Assembly (NCBI GenBank): GCA_028456385.1
Contig: JALNQF010000661.1
Span: 1-17,601 of the forward strand
Direction of reading: 5' to 3'
DNA length: 17,601 nt
DNA from: Ophiosphaerella korrae
Lineage: Eukaryota > Ascomycota > Dothideomycetes > Pleosporales > Phaeosphaeriaceae
Shown here: positions 1 through 9,689 of the stretch, piece by piece
Layout of the letters: the number at the start of each line of letters is the position of its first letter
How positions within the stretch are numbered: position 1 is the first letter of the stretch
The notes under the pieces: generated by a model
What the model was told of the DNA's origin: nothing
Database searches by the model: none
What the model saw: the letters and a program-made list of their open reading frames with translations, nothing else
Program-made: the position numbers and the translations under genes

Positions 1-1130
1 GTTCTACTATCTTTATTTTCTTAGAGAAGTATTTAACTAAGTATTCTTTTTTAGTCTCTAGGTCTTCTTGTATTAGTGCTATTCTGTAGACTAAATTAGA
101 TGCGTCTGTTTTTACTATTACTAGTAGGTCTAAGTTATATATTCTAATAACTAGGTTTTCTATAAACTTCTTTTTAATCTTGTTAAATACTTTATTGTAT
201 TCTTTTATCTATTTAAATAGCGTATCCTTTTTTATAAGTCTTGTTATTAGTTTTATATCTTTAGACTATCTTACTATTAACTTTCTATAAAAGTTAGCTA
301 GCCTATAAAATTATTGTACTTCCTTTAGGTTTTTTAGTGTTAGCTATTCGTTAATTAATCTAATCTTTTCTAGGTTAATCTTAATTTTTCCTAGTTCAAT
401 AATAAATCTAAGGAAATCTATTTCCTTTGTATAGAATTCGCATTTTCTTATCTTAAGAAATAGTTTATTTTCTACTAATTTCTTTAGTACCTTATATACG
501 TGTTATACGTGTTCTTCCTCTATTTCTAAGAATATAAGGATGTTGTCTAAGTATACAAATATAAATATATCTAAGTACTCTCTTAGTACTATATTAATCC
601 TTTCTTAGAATACTACTAGTATATTTATTAAGCTAAATAGTATAACTAAGTATTTATATAGTCTATACTGTGTTCTAAACGCTATTTTCTATTTGTTGCT
701 TTCTTTAATTCTAATCTAATAGTAGGCGTTTTAGATATCTAGCTTTATAAAGATCTTTGCTTTTCGTAGTCTATCTTATATTCTATCTATTTGTAGTAGT
801 AGGTATTAGTTCTTGTTTATAATTGCGTTAGTTTTTCTAAAATCTACGTAGGGCCTCTTATTATTTATTTTTTTCTTATCTACAAATATAAGTCTATATA
901 CTACTAAGGATTTAGATTCTCTTATCTATCCTTTTTTTATTGCGGTCTAAATAAACGCTTGTTTAATCTTAGATTCTTCTTCTATTTTTTAGTAGACTAG
1001 GCTCTATCCTAAGTTTTTTCCTTCTTCTAGTTCTATTACTAAGTCCTATAGTTAATATTCTAGAAGGTAGTCTTTTAGCTCTATAAGCTATTATTCCTAT
1101 TTCTTGTATTCTTCTAGGAATTCTCCTTTG
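1..1130 (-). pseudogene. G1 reverse transcriptase and start of RNase H (degenerate pol)
   Basis: Minus-strand translation gives the gypsy RT blocks in order. VDFRKTN-like residues lie near 800-860. KLDI with an intact first catalytic Asp (codon at 737-739) is followed by AYY.IRI, then a block resembling the usual WKTAFRT.YG. The catalytic YLDD box appears as FVYLDNILIF (YLDN at 542-553), its second Asp changed to Asn. A KCEFYTKEIDFLRFII thumb motif and a KNLKEVQ connection motif follow. At the extreme left, EYLVKYFSKKIKIVE matches the start of the gypsy RNase H domain (usually PVAYFSKK...). Premature stops are frequent, several at positions where the family has Trp, as expected from TGG to TAG/TAA. 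The enzyme would copy element RNA into DNA in virus-like particles, but this copy cannot be functional. Confidence 0.92.
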
Positions 1131-1329
1131 TAGGTACTTATATTGGCTTTTAATGTATTAGTTTTACTATAACTAATTTTTCCTATTCTCTAATTAATAT
1201 ATAGGTTAGTTATTTATAACTATAGCATACCTAATATTATATCTTACTTGTTATTAATTGTTGTTATATCTATAACTATATTTTTAATTGTTATCCTTTC
1301 TAATTTAAGTGTAGAAGAAACTATCTCGA

Positions 1330-1560
1330 ACTTAATAGGTTCTTAGAATAGTTTTCCTTTAATTATACTTAGTTATTAAGAGTATTTCTTCGTTATATAC
1401 TTTATTCTTTATATTTCTACAAACTTCTTTAATATAAAGTTCTTTGTAGCTCTACTATTAATTATTAGTTATACTTTCTTTCTTTAGTATATACCTATTT
1501 TCGTAATATATAGGCCTCTTATACCTTCTAAGTATTCTTGTTTAGGCTTTTTTATAAACT
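1330..1560 (-). pseudogene. G1 aspartic protease (degenerate)
   Basis: Minus-strand translation around 1400-1460 reads NSRATKNFILKKFVEI. This is the retropepsin active-site block D-S-G-A-T followed by N-F-I, with Asp read as Asn and Gly as Arg. Both changes are G to A on the coding strand, as RIP would give. The NSRAT codons lie at about 1444-1458. Its place between the gag knuckle and RT is the normal gypsy order. It would process the Gag-Pol polyprotein; with the catalytic Asp lost and a stop just downstream, it is dead. Confidence 0.82.
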
Positions 1561-2560
1561 ATCTATCCTTTTAGGGCTATAGCCTTATCTTAAGCTTATA
1601 TTCTTTGTGTTTTAGGTATTTGTTGTATATACATTTGTACTATAGTCCTCTTTAGACGCATTTCTTTAATAGTTTTAGGCTAGGTTTTACTATTACGTAT
1701 CTATCTTCTAGGATTATCTCTTATCCTTAGATGTCTTCTACTATAATTACTCTTATATAGTTATAGCCTTTTCTTCTTATAGGCTATATACTATTGTTTA
1801 CTTTAGGGTTTCTATATATAACGCAATTTTTTTCTAGGTATAATATCTATAATACTTTAAAATATACTAGATGTCTTAGATCTGTTATTTTGTTATCCCC
1901 TTTCTAGTACTTATCTTTTCTAGGTGTGTCTATTATTAGGATATAGTATACTACTAGTACTCTTAGTATATAGGCTTTGTTAATCTATCGTGTTTTTCTT
2001 ATAAGGTACTACTACTCTTTTTTTATAGGTATTCTTCTTACTATAACTATATATTACTTTATCTATTCTTAAAATAGTATAAACTTTATTTTTTTAGGAT
2101 TGCGTTCTTTCTAGTCTTTATACGCTTCCTCTATACTTATAACTATTAAGTATATCTAAACGAACTTCTATTTTTTATTTTATTCCTTTATATCTAATAT
2201 TATATAGCTATTATAGCTATATATTATTAGCTAGGCGTACTCTATACTTCTTATACTAACTTATTTCTTACTTTCTTATAGTCCTTTAGAGGAAGCTGTA
2301 GTAGTCTCTTTATCTAGTACTAGTCCTTTAGCCTAGATTAATAGTACTAGGGGCTCTTCCCCTTCTAAGTCTTCTATTAGTAAGTCTATTACTTAGGCTA
2401 TTTCTTCTAGCTAAGCTTTTGTTCTTTCTTTTGTTACTACTACTCTATATCTCTATTATAGGAAGTATCTTACTCTTTACTTACTAGAAAGATGTATATA
2501 GTAGTTATCTTTATAATAAAAGGTCTAATAGAGTATTACGTATTGTATTTCTTTACTCTT
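1561..2560 (-). other. G1 gag-protease linker, no recognised domain
   Basis: This is about 1 kb between the gag zinc knuckle and the protease of copy A. It belongs to the gag-pol coding part by position and shares the base composition and RIP pattern of its neighbours, with TpG partly kept and CpA nearly absent on the plus strand. Minus-strand translation gives Lys-, Tyr- and Leu-rich sequence with many stops and no motif I can name. It may be the gag C-terminus plus the protease N-terminal region. I see no separate gene in either strand. Confidence 0.4.
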
Positions 2561-2569
2561 AGCTACTTT

Positions 2570-3720
2570 CTCTTAAGGTTTAGCTTGTACTTGTAGTACT
2601 TCTTTCTTCTTTTCTATTATCTTTAACTAAGTTTCTTTCTTTAGGTCTTTACTTTTACAGTCCTTTATAAAGTGTCCTAGTTTCCTATATTTATAATATA
2701 CTATATCCTATTTCTTCTTTAACTAGTAGTCTTTTACGTAGTAGCCCTTTTTACTATAGTTAAAGTACGTAAAGTCTTTACTCTTCTTCTTCTTCTTATC
2801 CTTGTTAGCGTTAAGGATTATAGGGTCTCTAGTATCCTAATTTCTATTTTAGGTGCTATACTTGTTCTTCTTCTATTCCTAAAGATTATTGTTAATTTGT
2901 ATTACCTATTACTTTAGGGCTTTTAGTATCCTTAGTTTCTCTATATAGATTATTTTGTATTAAATCTTAGAGTTTAGTCTTTGTTTAAATCGTGATATTA
3001 ATACAGACTTATTCTATTCTATGTTTTAGGATAGTTATTTAAATTATAATATATACTTAGGAACACTCTAGTTCTATATAAGCTTTTCTAGCTATTCTTT
3101 AGCTTATTGTGTAACGTCTATGTCTCTAAATACTGCTCTTATTTGTTTAGTAAAGTATTTATAACTTCTAAAAATAGCTCTTATCTTATCCTTCTAGGTT
3201 ATTAGAGAATATGTTATATAGTCTATCTAGTAGGGCTTGTACTATCTTATTGCGTCTTCCTCGAGGTGCAATCTAATATATATTACCTTCTTTTCTTCTA
3301 TATTAAAGTGTAGTGCTTGTACATCTATCTAGAGTTAAGCTAAGGCGATAAAGGGTCTTAGTTTCTCCCTTGTCTTATCGAACTTCTTAAGGATAGGTAT
3401 CTTAGGTAGTTTCTTAGTTATACTTATTACTAGACGTTATATAATTAGTTCTATCTAATTCTAGCCTTTAATAATTGCCTTAATCTATACTTTATTCTAT
3501 TTCGCGTAGTCCTATAGTTCCTTATTCTATGTTTCTAAGGCGTCGATTACTATCTTTATATCTTCTTTGTCTAAGATTAAGTTATTAATTTAGTCCTTAA
3601 TTGTTTCCTATACAGTACTATTAGCCTTATAACTACTCTTAGGGGCTTTACTTATTTTAGTTAAACTTTCTACTATTGTGTTAGCTAGACTATGCGTTAC
3701 TTACGCTTTACTTCTCGTAA
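2570..3720 (-). pseudogene. G1 gag with CCHC zinc knuckle (degenerate)
   Basis: Minus-strand translation near 2980-3170 gives the retrotransposon capsid pattern, with SYKYFTKQIRAVFRDIDVT followed by alternating stops, LEKL, SVPKYILQF and SVLISRFKQ. This is the conserved 'A..L..L.Q..SV..Y...F' block of Ty3/gypsy Gag. Towards the C-terminus (2657-2698) lies a zinc knuckle with C-x2-C-x4-H-x4-C spacing. It reads YYKYRKLGHFIKDCK, so the first two Cys are now Tyr (TGT to TAT) while His and the last Cys remain. Gag would form the particle and bind RNA. The start is uncertain: ATG codons on this strand need CAT on the plus strand, and RIP has removed nearly all CA. Confidence 0.85.
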
Positions 3721-3814
3721 TAACTAGATTAGTAAGGTGTAATAGGCCTCCTGTTGTTAACTACAGGTACCTATCTAGAGGGCTAGTAGATTAAGAGATA
3801 ATAACAAAAGTTTG
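3721..3814 (-). other. G1 untranslated leader between 5' LTR and gag
   Basis: This short stretch lies between the LTR and the gag region and is shared, though diverged, with 13434-13526 next to LTR copy B. That shared part is how I recognise it as G1 internal sequence. The bases next to the LTR (minus strand: CAAACTTTTGTTATTATC) should contain the primer-binding site. I do not recognise a tRNA 3' end in them, so the primer is unknown. RIP may have altered the site. Confidence 0.55.
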
Positions 3815-4155
3815 TGTTAGGATCTATAATAACTATAAATAATAGAAGATATTTTGTAACTATCTTGTATTAGCGTTTTATAGTTAAAGGATTAAATTAC
3901 TAATACTATCCTAATAATACGTATCTTACTAACTATATACTCGTTATAATCTATAATCTATAGTTACTAAGACTAGTAGATTATAGATTGTCTTAATCTA
4001 TAATCTATTAATACTAAGAGTCTATAGATTATAGATTAGCCTAGGTGTCCTAGTTATATGTAGTCTCCTAATCAAGGTCGTTACCCCGCTCGTCCTATAC
4101 TTCGTCAGCGCCTAGATCAAGACTAATTAGTTCTATCTTGATTTCTTCTGTTACA
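3815..4155 (-). repeat. G1 5' long terminal repeat, copy A
   Basis: On the minus strand the LTR would begin TGTAACAGAAG and end GATCCTAACA, giving the usual TG...CA ends. It is identified by a second copy at 13527-13874 that aligns along both outer thirds (3815-3945 and about 4045-4155), in the same orientation. The middle (3947-4038) is a nested palindrome that differs between copies. The outer 110 bp keep C-rich stretches and CpA sites, so this half is only lightly mutated. An alternative boundary two bases further left (3813) is possible. Target-site duplication cannot be tested because the other end is outside the window. Confidence 0.8.
3947..4038. repeat. Nested perfect inverted repeats inside LTR copy A
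   Basis: The outer arms are 17 bp each (3947-3963 and 4022-4038, TAATCTATAATCTATAG and its exact reverse complement). Inside them is a second perfect hairpin with 13-bp arms (3977-3989 and 3995-4007) and a 5-base loop. All arms are built from the same ATCTATA unit. The structure could extrude as a cruciform in DNA or fold in LTR RNA. It is absent from LTR copy B, which carries a 44-bp tandem duplication there. Confidence 0.85.
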
Positions 4156-4170
4156 CTTATAACATAGAAA

Positions 4171-5000
4171 TAGCTAAATTTAGACTAAATTAACTAATCT
4201 ATAAAACTACCTAGTTAGTATAAGCTAAATTCTTTTCTAAATTTAATAATATTAGCTTAAAAGTATAATAGAACCTATAGCTATATAATATCTACCTTTA
4301 GAAGAACCTATAACTTTAGCTTAAAAAAGTTACTAGTACTACTCTTAGTATCTATAATAGCCTTTATAATTTTTAAAAGATAATTTTAATATTAGAAAAT
4401 AAAGTAAATAATTATAACCTAGATATAAGCTTTAAGTTAACCTAGCTTTATACCCTAGTACTTATAAAAGCTAAACTACGAGCGTAGATATAAAACTTTA
4501 AAGTAAAACTAGCTATAACTTTCTAAGAACTAAAATACAATTAACTATAACTAGAAATTATATTTAAAGAAATTTACCTAACTAGTAAAGAGGCTACTCT
4601 AATTAAAACTATTAACTTTAAAATAAATTTATACTAAGGCTATAAAAAGATAAGTATTAAGAAGCTAGACTATACTACTTATAAATAAAAGCTACTAGAT
4701 TTAAAATCCTTATAAATACTATAAACTACTATATAGCTACTTATATAGTAATAGACACTAAAATAGATATAGAAATAGAGGACTAATTCTTTAAATATAA
4801 CCTCTAACTAGATATAGAGCTAGAACTAGAGCTTAACTTAGACTAGGATTTAGAAAATAATATTCTTTAAGTCTAAAGACTTAACCTAAAGATTATATAA
4901 ACTAGAGGAGCGTAATTTACTACTAAATTATAACTTGTAGTATAGCTATATCTTATATACTTACTTATAGAATATATATAGTCTAGTATAAAAAACTACT
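4171..5000 (+). pseudogene. G2 copy 1 gag C-terminal part (degenerate)
   Basis: The plus-strand frame starting with the codon at 4173 aligns with the gag frame of G2 copy 2 (from 8801). It begins AKFRLN, continues through Lys/Ile/Leu-rich sequence with stops mostly at TAG/TAA positions that copy 2 shares, and ends before the protease. A Y-x2-Y-x9-Y arrangement near 4630-4680 has the spacing of a CCHC knuckle whose Cys codons became Tyr, but no His is visible, so I call it only a possibility. The upstream part of gag is missing, replaced by the G1 LTR. Confidence 0.6.
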
Positions 5001-5059
5001 AACTAATCTAATAAGAACTAAGCTAAATAATTTTTATTTACTAGCTTTTTAAGTAAATA

Positions 5060-5260
5060 CTTTATAGTACTTTATAAAGCTAGAACTCTAGATAATAATA
5101 GAGCTAATATAAACTTTATTTACTAAAAAATTCTTAGAAGACTATAAAGTTATAAACTATCTAGCTACTTTAACTTATTATTTATAAAGTATATAATAGT
5201 TTCTTTTCTAAGTCTATTATATATTAAGTAAAGTTCTACTTATAAGTAGGCGTATATATA
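5060..5260 (+). pseudogene. G2 copy 1 aspartic protease (degenerate)
   Basis: The codons at 5094-5120 read NNRANINFI, matching the retropepsin block D-S/T-G-A followed by N-F-I, with Asp read as Asn and Gly as Arg, both RIP-type changes. The same motif is in G2 copy 2 at 9727-9753. It lies between gag and RT as expected in Ty3/gypsy. The active-site Asp is gone and stops follow within a few codons. Confidence 0.7.
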
Positions 5261-5689
5261 AAATTGACTTCTACTTATATTATTAAAAATATAAGCTAAT
5301 TTAACTTTATTCTAGAATTCTTATAGCGTAAATCTTATACTATTAAACTTAACTACTATAATAAAATATTATTATTCTATAATATTTATAACTAATAGTA
5401 CTACTAGATAAGTAATAAAATCCTCTTAGTAGTATACTATAGTATACTTAGATATTACTCTACTATAGCCTTAAAGAAGCTAGTACTTAAACTATTATCT
5501 ACTTTTATAAAACTTCTAAGTAAGTACTCTAATAAGTATAAATAGAACTTACTAATAGGTATTTAAACTATTAGTTATTATATAATTAAAGCCTTTACTA
5601 AAAAAAGGATATATATACTTATAGTACTTACTTTAGATAAAATACTACTACTAGTATATAACTATAAAGTAGTTAAAGAAGTAAATTAT

Positions 5690-6187
5690 ATATAATTTTA
5701 TAAACTACTACTTATAGTAAAGCTTAAAGATATTCTATCTATAGAAGTACTCTAACTATACTAAGACCTAATACTTTATTTTAATAAAAAAGCTACTAGG
5801 AAACTTTTTCTTTGTAAGCTATATAACCTAGAAATTACTTTTAAGTATAGTATAAAAATCCTAGATACTAAACTTTACTCTTTTACTAGAAAATAAGTTA
5901 AAGTAATTTAGAAATATATCTAAGAAATAGAAAGTAAAGACTTTATTAGTAAATATAGCTCTTTAGCTAAAAATAACTTACTACTTATAGCTAAACTAGA
6001 TAGTAGCTTATTAGTTTTTATAAACTACTATAAGCTAAATAAATCTACTATTAAAAACTAGTACTTTATCTTATTCTTTAGAGAAATACTAGCTTACCTA
6101 AATAAAGTAAAGATTTTCTCTAAATTTAATATATTATATACTTTTTACTACTAACGTATTTCTTTAAATTTAGAATAGTTAACTACT
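5690..6187 (+). pseudogene. G2 copy 1 reverse transcriptase, N-terminal half (truncated)
   Basis: The translation parallels copy 2 through the 'K.I.KYSSLAKNNLL' block and the 'YYKLNKSTIK' block (family: VDYRxLNxxTI), then KIFSKFN (family: KIFTKLD, Asp now Asn). It ends just after the LNLE-stop segment that matches copy 2. The catalytic YxDD box, thumb, RNase H and integrase are missing. The break lies 3-4 bases before the TA dinucleotide at 6190-6191. Confidence 0.8.
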
Positions 6188-6189
6188 TG

Positions 6190-6191
6190 TA
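6190..6191. repeat. TA dinucleotide flanking the left TIR (putative target duplication)
   Basis: TA directly precedes the left TIR and is matched by TA at 13429-13430 after the right TIR. The third TIR copy is also preceded by TA (15433-15434). A TA duplication is typical of Tc1/mariner elements. Two bases in such AT-rich DNA are weak evidence alone; agreement at all three TIR ends makes it credible. Confidence 0.6.
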
Positions 6192-6503
6192 AAGGAGTTA
6201 TTCCTTATATCTCTTATTTTCGTACTAATATTAGTAAGTTTACAACTTACTAATATTATAAACTTACTAATATTACAAAACTTACTAATATCGTAAACTT
6301 ACTAATATTACGAACTTACTAATATGTTAGTAAGTTTACAACTTACTAATATTTAACTACCTTTCTACTTTTAGTTAGCGCTTAGTAAGCTACTAGGTAT
6401 ATATACTTAGTACTTACTTAGATAGCTTTATCTACTATTTACTCTTTTTAGTTAATTATTAAAACTACTTTATTAAGTTATCTTATATAAAGTCTACCTT
6501 ATA
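6192..6503 (+). repeat. Left terminal inverted repeat (about 312 bp)
   Basis: It is the reverse complement, with differences, of 13209-13428 and a direct copy of 15435-15694. The order inward is the terminal block GAGTTATTCCTTATATCTC, an array of subterminal repeats (6229-6352), then a stretch including TTTTTAGTTAATTATTAAAA, ending in AAGTTATCTTATATAAAGTC. The inner limit is where similarity to the right TIR stops. The matching inner limit against the third copy is about 6496. Confidence 0.85.
6229..6352. repeat. Subterminal 16-17-bp tandem repeats with hairpins
   Basis: Units of the form AAACTTACTAATATTA follow one another about five times. They are bracketed by inverted units (TATTAGTAAGTT then TAC then AACTTACTAATA) at both ends, so each edge can form a 12-bp-stem hairpin with a 3-base loop. 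Subterminal repeats of this kind often bind transposase. The right TIR (about 13340-13400) and the third TIR (about 15469-15550) hold fewer and more decayed units. Confidence 0.8.
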
Positions 6504-6980
6504 TAATAGTAGATTTCTATAAATATTTTACTTTTATAGGCTTCTCTATAACCTAAAACTATACTAGTAGCTTTTTTACTTATACTAGAGTTACTACAAG
6601 ATAGCTAATTATAGCTAACTCTTAATTAAGCCTAGCTAGCTAAAAAGAACTATACTACTAGGAATTAGATTCTACCTTAGCTATAGCGCGCTAGGTAGCC
6701 TCTTAAGTTTACTATATTATAGTTCTAGTTAAGGTTTCTAGCGCTCTCTTTTTACTAGTACTAGCGCTAACGTTCTAGAAAGAAATATATACTAAAGAAA
6801 AGTAGTTTAACTACTTTATAAGTTATAAAGCTTTAGCTTATACCTACTATATATACCTAGGTAAGGGCGTACTTATACTAGGTATTAAACCTAGGTAGTA
6901 GTACTAGAGAAGGAAAAGACCTCTAAACCTACGCAAATTACTAGTACTTAATTTATAAGAACTAAGTAATAAAGCGCTCT
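6504..6980 (+). other. Unassigned stretch between the left TIR and the G2 gag frame
   Basis: About 480 bp with no motif I recognise. Plus-strand frames read as Ser/Pro/Thr-rich once likely RIP stops are allowed for, so it may be the gag N-terminus or leader. It keeps several GCGC and CpG sites. No G2 LTR can be identified, because no stretch here recurs near the inner edge of the right TIR. Confidence 0.35.
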
Positions 6981-9560
6981 AGACCTTACTAAAACCTTTA
7001 CTAGCTAGCGCTAAAGATCTAAATCTCTATAAACTAATAGCTAAATATACTAATATAGTATATAACTACTATAACTTAGCTTATTATACTATAACTTAGT
7101 TATATAAAAAATCTTCTATTCTCTTAAAAGCTAGCTTCTTAAACTAAAATAATACGAGCTTATAACCTCTTTATTACTTAAACTAAGTATTCTTATAAGA
7201 TAAAGATATACTATAAATAGTAGACTATAGATCTAGTAAAGAACTAAAAGAACGCTTTAAAGCTACTATACTACAAAAAATCTATAAAATATGCGCTAGA
7301 ACTAGGTCTCTAGAAAAATAGACCTAGAGACTTACTATACTAACTACTCTAACAAAAAAAGTACTAAGTAACTTCTAATAATATCTTAAGACTCTTTTAT
7401 AAAAAGATAAAAGAAAATAGGTAATAGACTCTAAATCTTTTATTTAGCTAAGACTACTTAGTAAACTTAATTTCTAACCTAATATAATTCCCTAATAAGT
7501 ACTAGGTACCTTCTTAGCTAATAGCTCTATAATAGACTTAGCTACTCTTAACTAACTTATTATAGAAGAATTTAACCTAGATATAGACCCTACCTCCTTT
7601 AACTAAGGTAGCTCCCTAAGGTATAGACTAGTTACTAAAGTCTCTTTTAATAACTAGACTATATTAAATAACTTAATTAATAACGCCTAACTAAACGTTA
7701 GCTAAGTATTATTACTCTAGCCTATACCTAAGCTTAAGATCCTAGAAGAGCTAAGAGATAACTTACTATTAAACGCTATAATTAATAAAGACCTACTACT
7801 AAGAATAGTCTTTATATTTTAAGATAAACTTAAGAAATTACTTACTAAGTTTACTAAGCTCTAACTCTTATTTTATACCCTACTACTAACCTTATACTAG
7901 AGAATTAAGGATAATAAACTTAGTAATTACTTATCTCTTAGAGAATTTACTCTAGCTAGAATAGTATTATACCTAGTAGTTATAAACACCTAGATATAAG
8001 ATATAATTAACGTAGTAAATAAATAAAACTAGAGGCTTATAGCTAGAGTAAGTAAATTAGATAAATAACTCTCTTAATAAGATAACTAATTAGCTTAACT
8101 CTAAGAATACCTAGCGTAATTACTACTAGACTATAACTATATTATAGAGTAATATAATACTTTAAGCTAAAGAGCTACTTTGTATAAAGCTTTATAAAAA
8201 GAAGCTATAGTAAAATATAACTACTTGCGTAAAGTAGTAATCTACTAAGAAGACTTAATAGCTAAATAAACTAAGCTAAAAACTTTTAACTTTAATATAC
8301 TAGCGTAGAAAGATATAAGACTACTTTATACTAAGATCTTACTATAAAGCTAGTAACCTAGCTTCTTTAAAAGAGAGTTTAAACCCTAAGTACTAGTAGT
8401 AGGCTACTATATCTTTAATAGAGAAGAGTTTACCTTAACTCCTTTCTTAACTAGTATCTAAGAGCTAGCTTTTAATTTTTACTAGTATAAAGAATAAGAA
8501 GACTACTCTATAAAACCTTTATAATTTTTAAGTATAAAATACTCTATAGACGTTATATCTTTTATCTAGTCTATATATAATTACTTTATTACTAATAGAA
8601 AAAAATATATTAGCTTATAAACCTAAGCTAACGTTATTATATACTACTATATAGGATTAGCTTACTTATACCTTACTATTCTAAATAGTGTTACTTACTT
8701 ATATAAAGAAGAATTTATATATTTCTTTATACTTTTTTACTAATTTAGTAATATAAATATAGTAGGATTAAGAGAAGTACGTTATAAAACCCTAGAAATA
8801 GCTAAATTTAGACTAGATTAACTAATCTACAAAACTGCCTAGTTAGTATAAGCTAAATTCCTCTCTAAATTTAATAATATTAGCCTTAAACTATAATAGA
8901 ACTTATAGCTATACAATATCTACCTTTAAAAAAAGCTGTAACCCTAGCTTAGAGAGGCTACTAGCACTACTCCTAGTATCTATAATAGCCCTACTAATTT
9001 TTAAAAGATAATCTTAATATTAGAAAATAAAGTAAATAATTATAACCTAGATATAAGCCTTAGGTAAACCTAGCTTTATACTCTAGCGCCTATAAGAGCT
9101 AAACTAAGAGCGTAGATATAAAACTTTAAAGAAGAACTAGCTATAACTTTATAAGAACTAAAATACTATTAACTATAACTAGAAAGTATATTTAGAGGAA
9201 TATACCTAACTAGTAAAAAAGCTACTATAATTAAAACTAAGAACTCTAAAGTAATTTTATACTAAAGCTATAAAAAGATAGATATTAAGAAGCTAGACTA
9301 TACTACTTATAAATAAACAAAAGCTACTAGATCTAAAATACCTACTAACGCTATAAACTACTATATAGCCGCCTATATAGTAATAGACTCTAAAATAGAT
9401 ATAGAAATAGAGGACTAATTCTTTAAATATAACTCCTAACTAGATATAGAGCTAGAACTAGAGCCTAACTTAGACTAGGATTTAGAAAACAACGTTCCCT
9501 AGGCCTAAAGCCTTAACCTAGAGATTATACGAACTAGAAGAGCGTAATTAACTACTAAAG
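6980..9560 (+). pseudogene. G2 copy 2 gag-like reading frame, unusually long
   Basis: A single plus-strand frame (codons in phase with 7535, 8360 and 8801) reads through about 2.5 kb. It is interrupted only by in-frame TAA/TAG of the type expected from CAA, CAG and TGG. Its sequence is rich in Leu/Ser/Asn, with probable former Pro codons, and contains KELKERFKATIL (about 7230-7265), LEELRDNLLLNAIINKDLLL (about 7740-7800), and a Gln-rich, possibly coiled-coil section near 8050-8150. From 8801 on it is shared with G2 copy 1. Near its end (9260-9301) a Y-x2-Y-x9-Y spacing resembles a knuckle with Cys to Tyr changes but without the His. By position it is gag; I do not recognise a capsid domain, so function is inferred from context. 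At about 860 codons it is long for a gypsy Gag. Confidence 0.55.
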
Positions 9561-9689
9561 TATAACCCCTAGTATAGCTATATTTTATACACTTACCTAT
9601 AGAATATAGATAGTTTAGTACAAGAAACTACTAACTAATCTAATAGAAGCTAAGCTAAACTAATTCTTATTTACTAGCTTCTTAGGTAA

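Larger units (their letters stand above)
1..4155 (-). mobile_element. Ty3/gypsy LTR retrotransposon G1, copy A, RIP-degraded and cut by the left window edge
   Basis: Read on the minus strand, the order is 5' LTR (3815-4155), gag with a CCHC knuckle, aspartic protease, reverse transcriptase, and the start of RNase H at the window edge. PR-RT-RNase H order with a gag CCHC knuckle is the Ty3/gypsy pattern; integrase and 3' LTR lie outside. Every frame is broken by stops, and many Asp, Gly and Cys codons have changed to Asn, Arg/Ser and Tyr through G to A changes on the coding strand. CpA is nearly absent on the plus strand while TpG survives in part. The sequence right of 4155 belongs to another element, so copy A appears to have inserted into, or been joined to, G2 copy 1. 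Confidence 0.9.
4156..6187 (+). mobile_element. Ty3/gypsy element G2, copy 1, internal fragment (gag end to mid RT)
   Basis: This stretch is a diverged direct repeat of about 8784-10819, both on the plus strand, with an offset near 4.63 kb and few indels. It holds the end of gag, the protease and the N-terminal half of RT. It starts directly at the outer edge of the G1 LTR (4155) and stops within the RT palm at about 6187, a few bases before a TA-flanked TIR. No LTR is present. CpA and TpG are both almost absent and copy 1 has more T/A than copy 2 at many aligned sites, suggesting heavier RIP. Confidence 0.88.

Noticed and set aside
6229..6352. CRISPR-like array
   Set aside because: Units are adjacent without unique spacers, are AT-rich, and lie at a transposon end in what looks like a fungal genome.
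7290..7335. Terminator-like inverted repeat (GTCTCTAG...CTAGAGAC)
   Set aside because: The stem is only 8 bp and lies inside the degenerate gag frame. Bacterial-type terminators are not expected here.
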